The position numbers and the translations under genes were made by a program. A stretch of 15,028 nt of DNA from Rhodanobacteraceae bacterium UBA703 (GTDB lineage: Bacteria; Pseudomonadota; Gammaproteobacteria; Xanthomonadales; Rhodanobacteraceae): positions 1-15,028 of the forward strand of contig DBMH01000349.1 of the NCBI GenBank assembly GCA_002297645.1, written 5' to 3'. This document shows, piece after piece, positions 1-7,174 of the stretch. Below the pieces are notes generated by a model. The model did not search any database, was not told where the DNA came from, and saw only the letters and a list, made by a program, of their open reading frames with translations. The number at the start of each line of letters is the position of its first letter. The stretch's first letter is position 1.

Positions 1-107
1 AGGAAACCCAACACGCCGACCAGCACGACGGCCATGATCAGGCGCAAGCCGTATCGGCGGGATCGGGGCGACTTCAAAGCCGACTGGATTCTTGTCTTGT
101 CGATCAT
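1..107 (-). CDS. N-terminus of a membrane-anchored protein (partial)
   Basis: The reading frame opens with ATG at 107 and runs off the left edge, so only about 35 residues are visible. They begin MIDKTRIQSALKS, continue with a basic stretch (RSRRYGLR) and then enter a hydrophobic run (LIMAVVLVGVLGF). A positively charged N-terminus followed by one hydrophobic segment is a signal-anchor or uncleaved signal sequence, so the protein is probably held in the inner membrane with the rest in the periplasm. This layout is common in AsmA/DUF748-type proteins, but nothing diagnostic is visible and the family cannot be named. No strong ribosome binding site precedes the ATG. It lies 79 bases downstream of the DUF423 gene on the same strand and could be co-transcribed with it. 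Confidence 0.5.
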   Translation of the reverse strand, partial: MIDKTRIQSALKSPRSRRYGLRLIMAVVLVGVLGF

Positions 108-186
108 GATATTCGGCCGTAATGGATATGAAATGCCCTGAATTTATCACGACTGGGTGGCGCCCGCCTCCGCACCGTGATTCCCG

Positions 187-591
187 TTACCTCCGTCCGG
201 AGTTCCCCGATTCGCAGCAAGCCAGGAAGGCCAGCGCAAACCACCCGGCCATCAGGCATGTACCGCCCACCGGAGCGGCCATGGCCACGACTTTCAACCC
301 GGTAACCGAGAACACGTAAAGCGAACCGCTGAACAGCGCGATGCCGACAACAAACAGCCAGAAACTCAGCCGCGCCCCTGGCCAACCCACGGCGATGCAT
401 AGAAGGACGGCTGAATGAACAAGGTGATACAGCGATGCGGTATTCCAGTTATCGATCGTTGCCAAGGCAGCCAGCGTCGAACGTAAAGCATGAGCACCGA
501 AAGCTCCCAGAGCGACAGCGGCAAAACCGCACAATGCCGCGATCATGCGCATTGTCCGGCTCGCTGGAACGCCTTCTTGAATATCAGTCAT
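187..591 (-). CDS. DUF423 family inner-membrane protein
   Basis: A protein of about 134 residues that is almost entirely hydrophobic, with roughly four membrane segments. The family hallmarks are visible: an N-terminal segment ending in GAFGAHALR, a central NTASLYHLVHSAVLL stretch, the FSGSLYVFSVTG segment, and a closing APVGGTCLMAGWF segment. These are characteristic of DUF423 (E. coli YgdD type), small integral membrane proteins of unknown function. I chose the ATG at 591 because AAGGA lies six bases upstream; the frame stays open to 639, but the extra N-terminal residues look non-natural. A second Met pair (MRMIAALCG) just before the first membrane helix is an alternative start. It is transcribed away from the decarboxylase operon across a shared intergenic region, with no functional link apparent. 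Confidence 0.85.
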   Translation of the reverse strand: MTDIQEGVPASRTMRMIAALCGFAAVALGAFGAHALRSTLAALATIDNWNTASLYHLVHSAVLLCIAVGWPGARLSFWLFVVGIALFSGSLYVFSVTGLKVVAMAAPVGGTCLMAGWFALAFLACCESGNSGRR

Positions 592-693
592 AGTCGATCC
601 TTGGCATTTGAAACAGCAACCAGTCTTCCACGAAACCAAACGCAGAAAGCTTGGACAATTCGATTTTTTCGATGTATCAATAAAAATAACTCA

Positions 694-722
694 TTGACCC
701 GACCCGGCTGCCGGGAAACAAT
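694..722 (+). promoter_or_regulatory. Probable sigma-70 promoter of the decarboxylase operon, with an internal palindrome
   Basis: TTGACC at 694-699 (5 of 6 matches to the -35 consensus) and AACAAT at 717-722 (4 of 6) are separated by 17 bases, 84 bases before the first gene. The spacer contains the palindrome CCCGGC-T-GCCGGG (703-715), placed where a repressor could bind. The surrounding stretch 640-735 is clearly more AT-rich than the genes and also has to serve the divergent DUF423 gene. A weaker alternative is TTGGAC at 651-656 with TATCAA at 675-680. Assigned by eye from consensus matches only. Confidence 0.4.
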
Positions 723-806
723 CTTACCTTTTATGCCTTCGAAGATTAATCAGAAACTGCCGGATCGAGGGGCGAAGACGCAGGGTTCACTGGAGGAAAC
801 CACATT

Positions 807-2366
807 ATGACAATTGAAGGAAAGACCAAGAAAAACCTCGACATGCTGCGTGAAATGCGTGAGCGCGCGGTACTGGGGGGAGGACAGAACCGGATCGACC
901 AGCAGCACGAACGCGGCAAGCTGACGGCTCGTGAACGCCTGGCACAACTGCTGGATGAAGGTTCGTTCCAGGAATTCGGCGCCCTGGCCACGCACGATTT
1001 CACCGCGTTCGGACTGGACAAGCAACGCTTCCCGGGCGACGGCGTCGTCACCGGTTTCGGCAAGATCAACGGGCGCCGCGTCGCCGTGTTCTCGCAGGAC
1101 TTCACCGTCATGGGCGGCTCCTTCTCCGAAGTCCAGTCGCAAAAGATCTGCCGCATCCAGGATATGGCCCTCGAAGCCGGCATCCCGGTCATCGGCCTCG
1201 GCGACTCTGGCGGCGCGCGCATTCAGGAAGGCGTACGCAGCCTCGCCGCCTACGGCGAAGTCTTCGTGCGCAATGTGCTGGCCTCCGGCGTCGTCCCGCA
1301 GATTTCCGTCATCCTCGGCCCGTGCGCCGGCGGCGCCGTGTACTCTCCGGCGCTGACCGACTTCATCATCATGGCTGGGAAAGGCTACATGTTCCTCACC
1401 GGCCCCGAAGTCATCAAGGCGGTCACCGGCGAGCAGGTCTCGGTCGAAGAACTCGGCGGCGCCGAAGTGCACACCGGACGCAGCGGTGTCGCCCACCTTG
1501 ACGCTGTCACCGAAGAAGAAGGCCTGGCCCTGGTCAAGACGCTGCTCAGCTACCTGCCGCAGAATAATAGCGAAGAACCGCCGCAGATCGTCTCGGAAGA
1601 CCCGGTCAACCGCATGGAAGAATCGCTCAACAGCTTGATCCCCGACGGCGACAACACCCCTTACGACATCCGCGACGCCATCGAAGCCATCTTCGATCAC
1701 GACTCCTTCCTCGAGATCCAGCCCAATTACGCTGCCAACGCCGTCGTCGGCTTTGCGCGCATGGACGGTTACTCGGTCGGCATCGTCGCCAACCAGCCCT
1801 GCTACATGTCCGGCGCCCTCAATATCGACGCCTCCGACAAGATCGCCCGCTTCATCCGCCTATGCGACGCGTTCAACGTCCCGATTGTCACCTTCATCGA
1901 CTGTCCGGGCTTCCTGCCGGGCACTGGCCAGGAATACGGCGGCGTCATCCGGCACGGCGCCAAGATCATCTACGCCTATTGCGAAGCCACCGTGCCGAAA
2001 ATCTCCATCGTCACGCGCAAGGCCATGGGCGGAGCCTACGTCGCCATGAGTTCGCGGCAGATGCGCACCGACATCACCTTCGCCTGGCCGACCGGGCAGA
2101 TCGCCGTCATGGGCGCCGAAGGGGCGGTCAACATTCTGTTCCGCGAGGAGATCAAGAAGGCGGCCGACCCGAAGGCACGCGAGCAGGAACTCCTCGCCGA
2201 ATATCGCGAGCGCTTCTTCAATCCCTACCGGGCAGCCGACGTGGGCCAGATCGACGAAGTCATCGAACCGCGCGAAACGCGTCCGCGGCTGGCCCGCGCC
2301 ATGGAAATCCTGCGTACCAAGGTTCAGCAGAACCCGTCCAAGAAGCATGGGCTGTCACCGGTCTAA
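807..2366 (+). CDS. mmdA: Methylmalonyl-CoA decarboxylase alpha subunit (carboxyltransferase)
   Basis: A 519-residue carboxyltransferase of the MmdA / propionyl-CoA carboxylase beta family, of normal length (about 510-520). It transfers the carboxyl group from the acyl-CoA substrate to the biotin of the carrier subunit in the cytoplasm. It has two crotonase-like halves. The N-terminal half carries the acyl-CoA motif GDSGGARIQEG (residues 132-142) and the glycine loop GPCAGGA (171-177). The C-terminal half carries the biotin-side loop RKAMGGAYVAMSS (about 404-416). The N-terminus HERGKLTARERLAQLLDEGSF is typical of the family. GGAGG lies ten bases before the ATG. Alone it could equally be a propionyl-CoA carboxylase beta chain. 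The three following genes, including an OAD-beta membrane pump, and the absence of a biotin carboxylase favour the Na+-pumping decarboxylase. Glutaconyl-CoA decarboxylase is less likely by sequence type, but substrate specificity cannot be proved here. Confidence 0.9.
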   Translation: MTIEGKTKKNLDMLREMRERAVLGGGQNRIDQQHERGKLTARERLAQLLDEGSFQEFGALATHDFTAFGLDKQRFPGDGVVTGFGKINGRRVAVFSQDFTVMGGSFSEVQSQKICRIQDMALEAGIPVIGLGDSGGARIQEGVRSLAAYGEVFVRNVLASGVVPQISVILGPCAGGAVYSPALTDFIIMAGKGYMFLTGPEVIKAVTGEQVSVEELGGAEVHTGRSGVAHLDAVTEEEGLALVKTLLSYLPQNNSEEPPQIVSEDPVNRMEESLNSLIPDGDNTPYDIRDAIEAIFDHDSFLEIQPNYAANAVVGFARMDGYSVGIVANQPCYMSGALNIDASDKIARFIRLCDAFNVPIVTFIDCPGFLPGTGQEYGGVIRHGAKIIYAYCEATVPKISIVTRKAMGGAYVAMSSRQMRTDITFAWPTGQIAVMGAEGAVNILFREEIKKAADPKAREQELLAEYRERFFNPYRAADVGQIDEVIEPRETRPRLARAMEILRTKVQQNPSKKHGLSPV

Positions 2367-2387
2367 GTCAGTGAGGAAAAACCGGAA

Positions 2388-2438
2388 ATGACCCGACCAT
2401 TATTTATGACAGACGCGAGGTTTCAATGGAGAACATAG
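2388..2438 (+). other. Possible 16-codon leader ORF overlapping the mmdD start
   Basis: In the 59-base gap between mmdA and mmdD, an ATG preceded by a purine-rich GTGAGGAAAAACCGGA opens a frame encoding MTRPLFMTDARFQWRT. It stops with TAG at 2436-2438, thirteen bases inside mmdD in another frame. This arrangement could couple translation of mmdD to that of the upstream message. It may equally be chance: at this size an open frame carries little evidence. Confidence 0.15.
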
Positions 2439-2830
2439 CCTGGGGCTTACAGATGACAGTGCTCGGCATGGGGCTGGTCTTTGCCCTGCTGGCCCTGCTC
2501 TGGTTGCTGTTGACGCTGATTCTGAAGCTGGACAAGGAACCGGAGGTGGAAGTATCCGCGCAGGAAGCCACCATCGAGGCCGAACGCATTGCCGCGATCG
2601 CCGATGACGCCGTGGGCGCGCAAACGCCAGAACGGCCGACGGTCAACGGGATGCCGGCTGACCTCGTTGCGGCAATTCTTGTCGCCACCCACAAACACCG
2701 TAAGACCATGCGGCGCCAGGCGGCGCCACTCGTGCGGATCGCCTGGCCTGGGAGCCAGATCTTCGCCAGCCGTTGGCTGGCCACGGGCCGTGCGCGGCAA
2801 AACAACAACTGGCAGCCGAGAGGAAAATAA
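2426..2830 (+). CDS. mmdD: Na+-pumping decarboxylase delta subunit (OadG family)
   Basis: A 134-residue protein with one N-terminal membrane helix (about residues 7-34, rich in Leu and Ala with the GLQMTVLGMGLVF start typical of OadG). A charged, Glu-rich cytoplasmic stretch and a basic C-terminus ending in WLATGRARQNNNWQPRGK follow. In related decarboxylases this subunit helps assemble the complex and links the soluble carboxyltransferase and biotin carrier to the membrane beta subunit. The closing Trp/Arg-rich tail is a family hallmark. GAGG precedes the ATG. Its stop codon overlaps the start of the biotin carrier gene by one base (TAATG), so the two are translationally coupled. It is somewhat longer than the shortest OadG proteins. 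No separate epsilon subunit gene is seen. Confidence 0.85.
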   Translation: MENIAWGLQMTVLGMGLVFALLALLWLLLTLILKLDKEPEVEVSAQEATIEAERIAAIADDAVGAQTPERPTVNGMPADLVAAILVATHKHRKTMRRQAAPLVRIAWPGSQIFASRWLATGRARQNNNWQPRGK

Positions 2831-3327
2831 TGCGACGCTATACCTTGAACATCAGTGACCGTGAATTCATCGTCGACGTGCAGGAAATCGATGCCGACAA
2901 CTTTGAAGTCGTCGTCGGCGGCGAAACATATCAGGTCAACCTGGCCAGCGAGGAAAACCTGGCCGAAGCCACCATCACTCCCGGCTTCGCGCCCAGCGCC
3001 GCTTCGGCCGCCGCCGCGTCCCGCAAGTCGGCAGTCTCGCGCCCGGCGCCGGTAGCCGCCCAGGCCACCCCAACGTCGACGCCTGCAGCTCGTAAACCGG
3101 CGGGCGGCGGCAAAGGCACACAGACAGCCCCGATGCCCGGCGTCATCCTCGAAATCAACGTCAAGCCGGGCGACACCGTCACCCGTGGCCAGCAGGTGGC
3201 GATCCTCGACGCAATGAAGATGCACAACGTGATCGGTGCCGCACAAGCCGGGACGGTGGCCGAAGTCTTCGTCGATGCCGGACAGGCCGTTGATCATGGC
3301 ACCCCTATCCTCAAGTTCAAGGAGTAA
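2830..3327 (+). CDS. mmdC: Biotin carrier (gamma) subunit of the decarboxylase
   Basis: A 165-residue biotin acceptor. Residues 1-45 form a small folded N-terminal part. Residues about 52-100 are a flexible Ala/Pro/Thr-rich linker that lets the biotin arm swing between active sites. Residues about 101-165 are the biotinyl domain. The attachment site is AMKM, with Lys130 as the biotinylated residue; the following HNVIGA replaces the commoner ENEI. The domain opens with APMPGVILEINVKPGD, a standard lipoyl/biotinyl start. It carries CO2 from the carboxyltransferase to the membrane beta subunit. GAGAGG lies just before the ATG, which overlaps the mmdD stop. The next gene starts three bases after its stop. 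A holoprotein synthetase (BirA) must be encoded elsewhere. Confidence 0.93.
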   Translation: MRRYTLNISDREFIVDVQEIDADNFEVVVGGETYQVNLASEENLAEATITPGFAPSAASAAAASRKSAVSRPAPVAAQATPTSTPAARKPAGGGKGTQTAPMPGVILEINVKPGDTVTRGQQVAILDAMKMHNVIGAAQAGTVAEVFVDAGQAVDHGTPILKFKE

Positions 3328-3330
3328 GCC

Positions 3331-4458
3331 ATGATCGATCAAGAAACGATCGGCCTGCTGCTCAAGGGCGTCAACGGCGTCACCTGGCAATCGCTGGTCA
3401 TGATCGGCATTTCGTTTGTCCTGTTCTATCTGGCCATTGCCAAGGATTACGAACCGCTGCTCCTGTTGCCGATTGGAGCTGGCTGCCTGCTGGCCAACTT
3501 GCCGCTCTCGCCGCTGGTCGCCAGTGACGGGATGCTCAAGGTGCTATATGACATGGGAGTGGGCAACGAAATGTTCCCGCTGCTCATCTTCATCGGCATT
3601 GGAGCATTGACCGACTTCGGGCCGCTCCTGGAGAACCCGAAGTTCGTGTTGCTCGGCGCAGCGGGGCAATTCGGCATTTTCCTGACGCTGTTGCTCGCGC
3701 TGCTGCTCGGCTTCACGACGAACGAGGCGGCATCGATCGGCATCATCGGCGCCATCGACGGGCCGACCTCGATCTACGTCTCGGGCATTCTCGCGCCGCA
3801 CATGCTCGGCCCCATCACGGTGGCGGCTTACAGCTATATGTCGTTGGTGCCTATCATCATGCCACCGGTCGTCTATTTCCTGACCACCAAGCAGGAACGC
3901 GCGATCCGCATGCCGTACAGTTCGCGCAAGATCAGCCGGCGCACGCGCATCCTGTTCCCGATCATCGTCATCGCACTGGTCGGCACGCTGGTGCCGTTTG
4001 CCACGCCATTGATCGGCATGCTCATGCTGGGCAACCTGATGAAGGAGTCCGGTGTCGTGGAGCGCCTGACCAAAGCTTCCTCGAACGAAATCGCCAATGC
4101 CGTGACCCTGTTCCTGGGGCTGGCCATTGGCTCGACGATGGTCGGCACCGACTTCCTCAAGCCCAGCACGCTGTTCATTCTGGTGCTCGGCCTGCTGGCC
4201 TTCGGCCTGGACTGTGCCGCGGGGGTGCTGTTTGCCAAGGTCCTGAACTGGATCACCGGGGGCAAGGTAAATCCGATCATCGGCGCCGCCGGGATCAGCG
4301 CCTTCCCGATGGCGGCGCGTGTCTGCCAACGCATCGCGCAGGAAGAAGACTTCGAAAACTTCCTGCTCATGCACGCCATGGGCGCCAATGCCGCCGGGCA
4401 GGTGGCCTCGGTCGTCGCTGGCGGTGTCGTCCTGGCCCTCATGGGTGCCGGAGGCTGA
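3331..4458 (+). CDS. mmdB: Na+-transporting decarboxylase beta subunit (membrane pump)
   Basis: A 375-residue polytopic membrane protein of the OAD-beta family (MmdB/GcdB/OadB), normal length for the methylmalonyl-CoA or glutaconyl-CoA type. It decarboxylates carboxybiotin and couples this to export of Na+ across the inner membrane. Hallmarks are GVGNEMFPLLIFIGIGALTD, the invariant GAIDGPTSIY motif with Asp143 (equivalent to the essential aspartate of region IIIa in oxaloacetate decarboxylase), GNLMKESGVVERL (from residue 234) and the C-terminal GAAGISAFPMAARV and HAMGANAAGQ segments. AAGGAG lies inside the end of mmdC, giving tight coupling. It is the last gene of the operon, with a terminator 29 bases after the stop. 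This gene is the strongest argument that the operon makes an ion-pumping decarboxylase rather than a carboxylase. Confidence 0.95.
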   Translation: MIDQETIGLLLKGVNGVTWQSLVMIGISFVLFYLAIAKDYEPLLLLPIGAGCLLANLPLSPLVASDGMLKVLYDMGVGNEMFPLLIFIGIGALTDFGPLLENPKFVLLGAAGQFGIFLTLLLALLLGFTTNEAASIGIIGAIDGPTSIYVSGILAPHMLGPITVAAYSYMSLVPIIMPPVVYFLTTKQERAIRMPYSSRKISRRTRILFPIIVIALVGTLVPFATPLIGMLMLGNLMKESGVVERLTKASSNEIANAVTLFLGLAIGSTMVGTDFLKPSTLFILVLGLLAFGLDCAAGVLFAKVLNWITGGKVNPIIGAAGISAFPMAARVCQRIAQEEDFENFLLMHAMGANAAGQVASVVAGGVVLALMGAGG

Positions 4459-4486
4459 ATCACGATAACGTTTTATCCCTCTGAAT

Positions 4487-4516
4487 AGCCCCCGCTTGCT
4501 GGGGGCTTTCTTTTTC
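4487..4516 (+). terminator. Intrinsic terminator of the mmd operon
   Basis: A perfect 7-bp stem, AGCCCCC (4487-4493) with GGGGGCT (4501-4507), encloses a 7-base loop and is followed by a T-rich tail (TTTCTTTTTCC). It lies 29 bases after the mmdB stop. The opposite direction has no T tract, so it acts only on plus-strand transcripts, although phzF converges on it. Confidence 0.85.
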
Positions 4517-4542
4517 CACAAAACAGGGACAAGAAACGCAAC

Positions 4543-5433
4543 CTACCCCAGGCGCATCGTCGCTTCTACAACCGGCACCACCTGGCCGCCGACATCGATC
4601 CCGTCCTGGCCTCCTTCGCCGTGGATATGCACGTGCAGGAAGCTGCGCCGGTTCATCTTCGTTCCCTGCTCGCTGACGAAGCGCGTTCCCGCCGCACGCG
4701 AAACCAACCCATGCCGCATCATGAACGCCGCCAGAGGGCCAGTCGAGCTGCCCGTGGCTGGATCTTCGACGATGCCGTATTCCGGCGCGAACATCCGCGA
4801 ATAGGCGCCATCGTCCGTCGGCGCAAAAACGAAGACGCACAGCGGCTCCGCATTGTCATCGCGAAAGACCGCGGAGCCCTGAGTGTCAAGCGAGCAACGA
4901 TCCACGGCTTCCTTGTCCTTCACGGCCACGAACACCGTCGGGTTGCCCGCGCTAACAAGTTGAGGTACGGCGTCCAGCAAGTCCTCAGCCTCCAGCCCGA
5001 GAACCCGCGCGCACATTGCCCGATCGAACTGCCGCCCGAACTCGATGGGTGGGGTGCGCAACCAGATCATCGGATTGCTGCCTTCATCGACACGCACCGA
5101 AACCGGTCCGACCAGTTCCTCAAGCTGGAAACTTGTGGTCCCCGCGGACACGATGCCTTCGTCTAGCAAGACACGGCTCGTTCCTATGGTCGGATGGCCG
5201 GCGAAAACCATTTCCTTCGACGGCGTGAAGATGCGCACCCGCGCCGCGCAGTCGGGACGGGTAGCCGGCAGGACGAACGTTACCTCGGACAGATTCAATT
5301 CCCGCGCGATCTTCTGCATCCTCTCGCCATCCAGATCCGATGCATCGGGAAATACGGCGAGCGCGTTTCCCTCCAAGGGCGTATCGGTGAAAACATCGAC
5401 GACACGGTAGCGAAGCGAATGCGAAGTCTTCAC
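4543..5433 (-). CDS. PhzF family epimerase/isomerase
   Basis: A 296-residue protein of the PhzF (diaminopimelate-epimerase fold) family, normal length. It shows the N-terminal VVDVFTDTPLEGNALAVFP, the ELNLSEVTFV segment with the likely acid/base Glu50 (equivalent to PhzF Glu45), the loop MVFAGHPTIG, and the C-terminal signature GIVEDPATGSSTGPLAAF. Members catalyse proton shifts on small acids; the phenazine enzyme is best known, but most bacterial copies have unknown substrates and no phenazine genes are nearby. I chose the GTG start at 5433 because GGGAG lies just upstream; the frame stays open to 5466 but would then overlap lysE. It is the last gene of a three-gene operon, 22 bases after the exporter stop, so its substrate may be an amino-acid derivative. 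Confidence 0.88.
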   Translation of the reverse strand: MKTSHSLRYRVVDVFTDTPLEGNALAVFPDASDLDGERMQKIARELNLSEVTFVLPATRPDCAARVRIFTPSKEMVFAGHPTIGTSRVLLDEGIVSAGTTSFQLEELVGPVSVRVDEGSNPMIWLRTPPIEFGRQFDRAMCARVLGLEAEDLLDAVPQLVSAGNPTVFVAVKDKEAVDRCSLDTQGSAVFRDDNAEPLCVFVFAPTDDGAYSRMFAPEYGIVEDPATGSSTGPLAAFMMRHGLVSRAAGTRFVSEQGTKMNRRSFLHVHIHGEGGQDGIDVGGQVVPVVEATMRLG

Positions 5434-5455
5434 GGTTTCTCCCTTCGATGACCCT

Positions 5456-6094
5456 TCAGGCGCCACGCCTCGGCTCGAGAGCCAGCCGCACGGCCAGTCC
5501 GGCCAGCACGAACCCCATCACGTATCGCTGCACCGCTATCCAGCGTGGGTTTTCGGCAAACCACGCCGCGATGCTGGCGGCAAACAGGGCAATCAGCAGA
5601 TTGATGGAAAAGCTGACTCCGATCTGCGTAACGCCCAGAGTGATGCTCTGCCGGAACACTGACCCATTCTCCGGCGAGACGAACTGCGGGAACACGGAAA
5701 GATAGAACACCGCGATCTTGGGATTAAGCAGATTCGTTACGAAACCCATCAGGAACAATCGACGCGGCGAATCCTCGGCCAGTTGCGCAGGCTCGAACAA
5801 CGAGCGGGCGCCCGGCTTGACGGCCTGCCAGGCCATCCACATCAGGTAGGCGGCGCCTGCCCACTTGAGCAGTTCATACGCCAGCGGAACAGCCAGAAAG
5901 ACCGCCGTCAAGCCGATCGCTGCCGCGAACATATGCACCAGAAAACCGGACACGACGCCGAACAGCGAAATCACGCCCGCCTTGCGCCCCTGGCAGATCG
6001 AGCGCGAAACCAGGTAGATCATGTTCGGGCCGGGCGTCAGGGCCATAAACAGCGCGGCGGCGGCAAAGAGCAGGAGATCGTTGGTGGGAATCAT
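5456..6094 (-). CDS. LysE/RhtB family amino-acid exporter
   Basis: A 212-residue inner-membrane protein with about six membrane segments, the usual size for LysE/RhtB. The family signature is at the N-terminus: FMALTPGPNMIYLVSRSICQ, followed by GRKAGVISLFGVVSGFLVH. The middle has the conserved FLMGFVTNLLNPKIAVFYL segment. Relatives export threonine, homoserine, lysine, leucine or similar amino acids by proton exchange. AAGG lies about eight bases before the ATG. The gene begins 17 bases after the dehydratase stop and ends 22 bases before the phzF start, so the three are very probably one transcript. Pairing with a threonine-type dehydratase suggests it relieves excess of threonine or a related amino acid, but specificity cannot be read from sequence. 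Confidence 0.9.
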   Translation of the reverse strand: MIPTNDLLLFAAAALFMALTPGPNMIYLVSRSICQGRKAGVISLFGVVSGFLVHMFAAAIGLTAVFLAVPLAYELLKWAGAAYLMWMAWQAVKPGARSLFEPAQLAEDSPRRLFLMGFVTNLLNPKIAVFYLSVFPQFVSPENGSVFRQSITLGVTQIGVSFSINLLIALFAASIAAWFAENPRWIAVQRYVMGFVLAGLAVRLALEPRRGA

Positions 6095-6111
6095 GCAAGG
6101 ACCTTATCACA

Positions 6112-7083
6112 TCACGTCGATAGCAGGCTGCTGAACCGTGCGATATCGACGTTGCCACCGCTGATCACGACGCCAACGCGCTTGCCCTGGAGTTCGGCCT
6201 TCATGTCGCGGGCGGCGGCGAAGCCGAGGCAGCCGGTCGGCTCGACGATGAGTTTCATGCGCTCGGCGAAGAAGCGCATGCATTCGACGAGTTGGGCGTC
6301 GGTCGCCGTCAGGATGTCGTCGACGTCACGGCGGATGATGGGGAAGGTGATGTTGCCCAGATGCTGTGTCTGCGCGCCGTCGGCAATGGTCTTCGGGGTG
6401 TCGATATGCACGATGCTGCCGGAACGGAACGAGCACTGCCCGTCGTTGCCGGCTTCCGGCTCGACGCCGTAGAGCCTGCATTCCGGCGCCAACGCACGCG
6501 TGCTCAGGGCCGTTCCGGAGAGCAAGCCGCCACCGCCGAGCGGCGTGAACAGCGCGTCGAGTTTGCCGACTTCCTCGAACAATTCCAAAGCCACCGTGCC
6601 CTGCCCGGCAATCACGTCCGCGTGGTCGTAGGGAGGAATCAGCGTCAGGCCGTGCTTCTCGGCAAGGTCACGTCCGATCTGCTCGCGGTCTTCCTTGTAA
6701 CGGTCGTAGATGACCACATTCCCGCCATAGCCGCGCGTGGCCGCCACCTTGGCCGCCGGCGCGTCGTGCGGCATCACGATCGTCGCCGGTATGCCGAGCA
6801 GACGCGCGGAAAGCGCGATAGCCTGAGCATGGTTGCCGGAGGAAAAGGTCACCACGCCGGCGCGACGCTGCGTGTCATCGAACTTCGAAAGGGCGTTGAA
6901 CGCCCCGCGAAACTTGAAGGCGCCCATGCGCTGCAGGTTCTCGCACTTGAAATGCAGTTCGGCACCGGCCAGCGCGTCGATCGAGCGCGAACGCAGCACG
7001 GGCGTACGCTGCGCATGCGGCGCGATGCGCGCGGCGGCGGCTTCGACGTCGGCGTAGCCGGGAAGATCGACGGGATCGCTCAT
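6112..7083 (-). CDS. PLP-dependent threonine/serine or threo-3-hydroxyaspartate dehydratase
   Basis: A 323-residue fold-type II PLP enzyme lacking the C-terminal ACT regulatory domain of biosynthetic threonine deaminase (IlvA), so it is not expected to be inhibited by isoleucine. The PLP lysine is Lys57 in GAFKFRGAF; SSGNHAQA (81-88) and the phosphate loop LGGGGLLSG (182-190) are present. Glu208, Gly212 and Asp214 match the divalent-metal site of serine racemase-like enzymes. The segment GVEPEAGNDGQ followed by HIDTPKTIADGAQTQHLG is typical of the serine/threonine dehydratase and L-threo-3-hydroxyaspartate ammonia-lyase group. Products would be 2-oxobutyrate, pyruvate or oxaloacetate plus ammonia. 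The ATG at 7083 (MSDPVDLPG) is preferred to an in-frame GTG at 7119; no good ribosome site is visible. It is the first gene of the operon with the exporter and PhzF protein, and is divergent from pepN. Confidence 0.88.
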   Translation of the reverse strand: MSDPVDLPGYADVEAAAARIAPHAQRTPVLRSRSIDALAGAELHFKCENLQRMGAFKFRGAFNALSKFDDTQRRAGVVTFSSGNHAQAIALSARLLGIPATIVMPHDAPAAKVAATRGYGGNVVIYDRYKEDREQIGRDLAEKHGLTLIPPYDHADVIAGQGTVALELFEEVGKLDALFTPLGGGGLLSGTALSTRALAPECRLYGVEPEAGNDGQCSFRSGSIVHIDTPKTIADGAQTQHLGNITFPIIRRDVDDILTATDAQLVECMRFFAERMKLIVEPTGCLGFAAARDMKAELQGKRVGVVISGGNVDIARFSSLLST

Positions 7084-7174
7084 GCGCGTGGATCCATGGG
7101 GCGGCGGGCGACGATACACGCCCGTGAACGGCGCGTGCTAGCCTGCCGCACGTCACTTTTCCCCCGATTCCACG

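Noticed and set aside
750..1700. 316-codon minus-strand open frame antisense to mmdA
   Set aside because: It is the complement of a well-supported carboxyltransferase gene and has no family features.
4464..4477. Small palindrome GATAA-CGTT-TTATC after mmdB
   Set aside because: A 5-bp stem just before a strong terminator is too weak to interpret.
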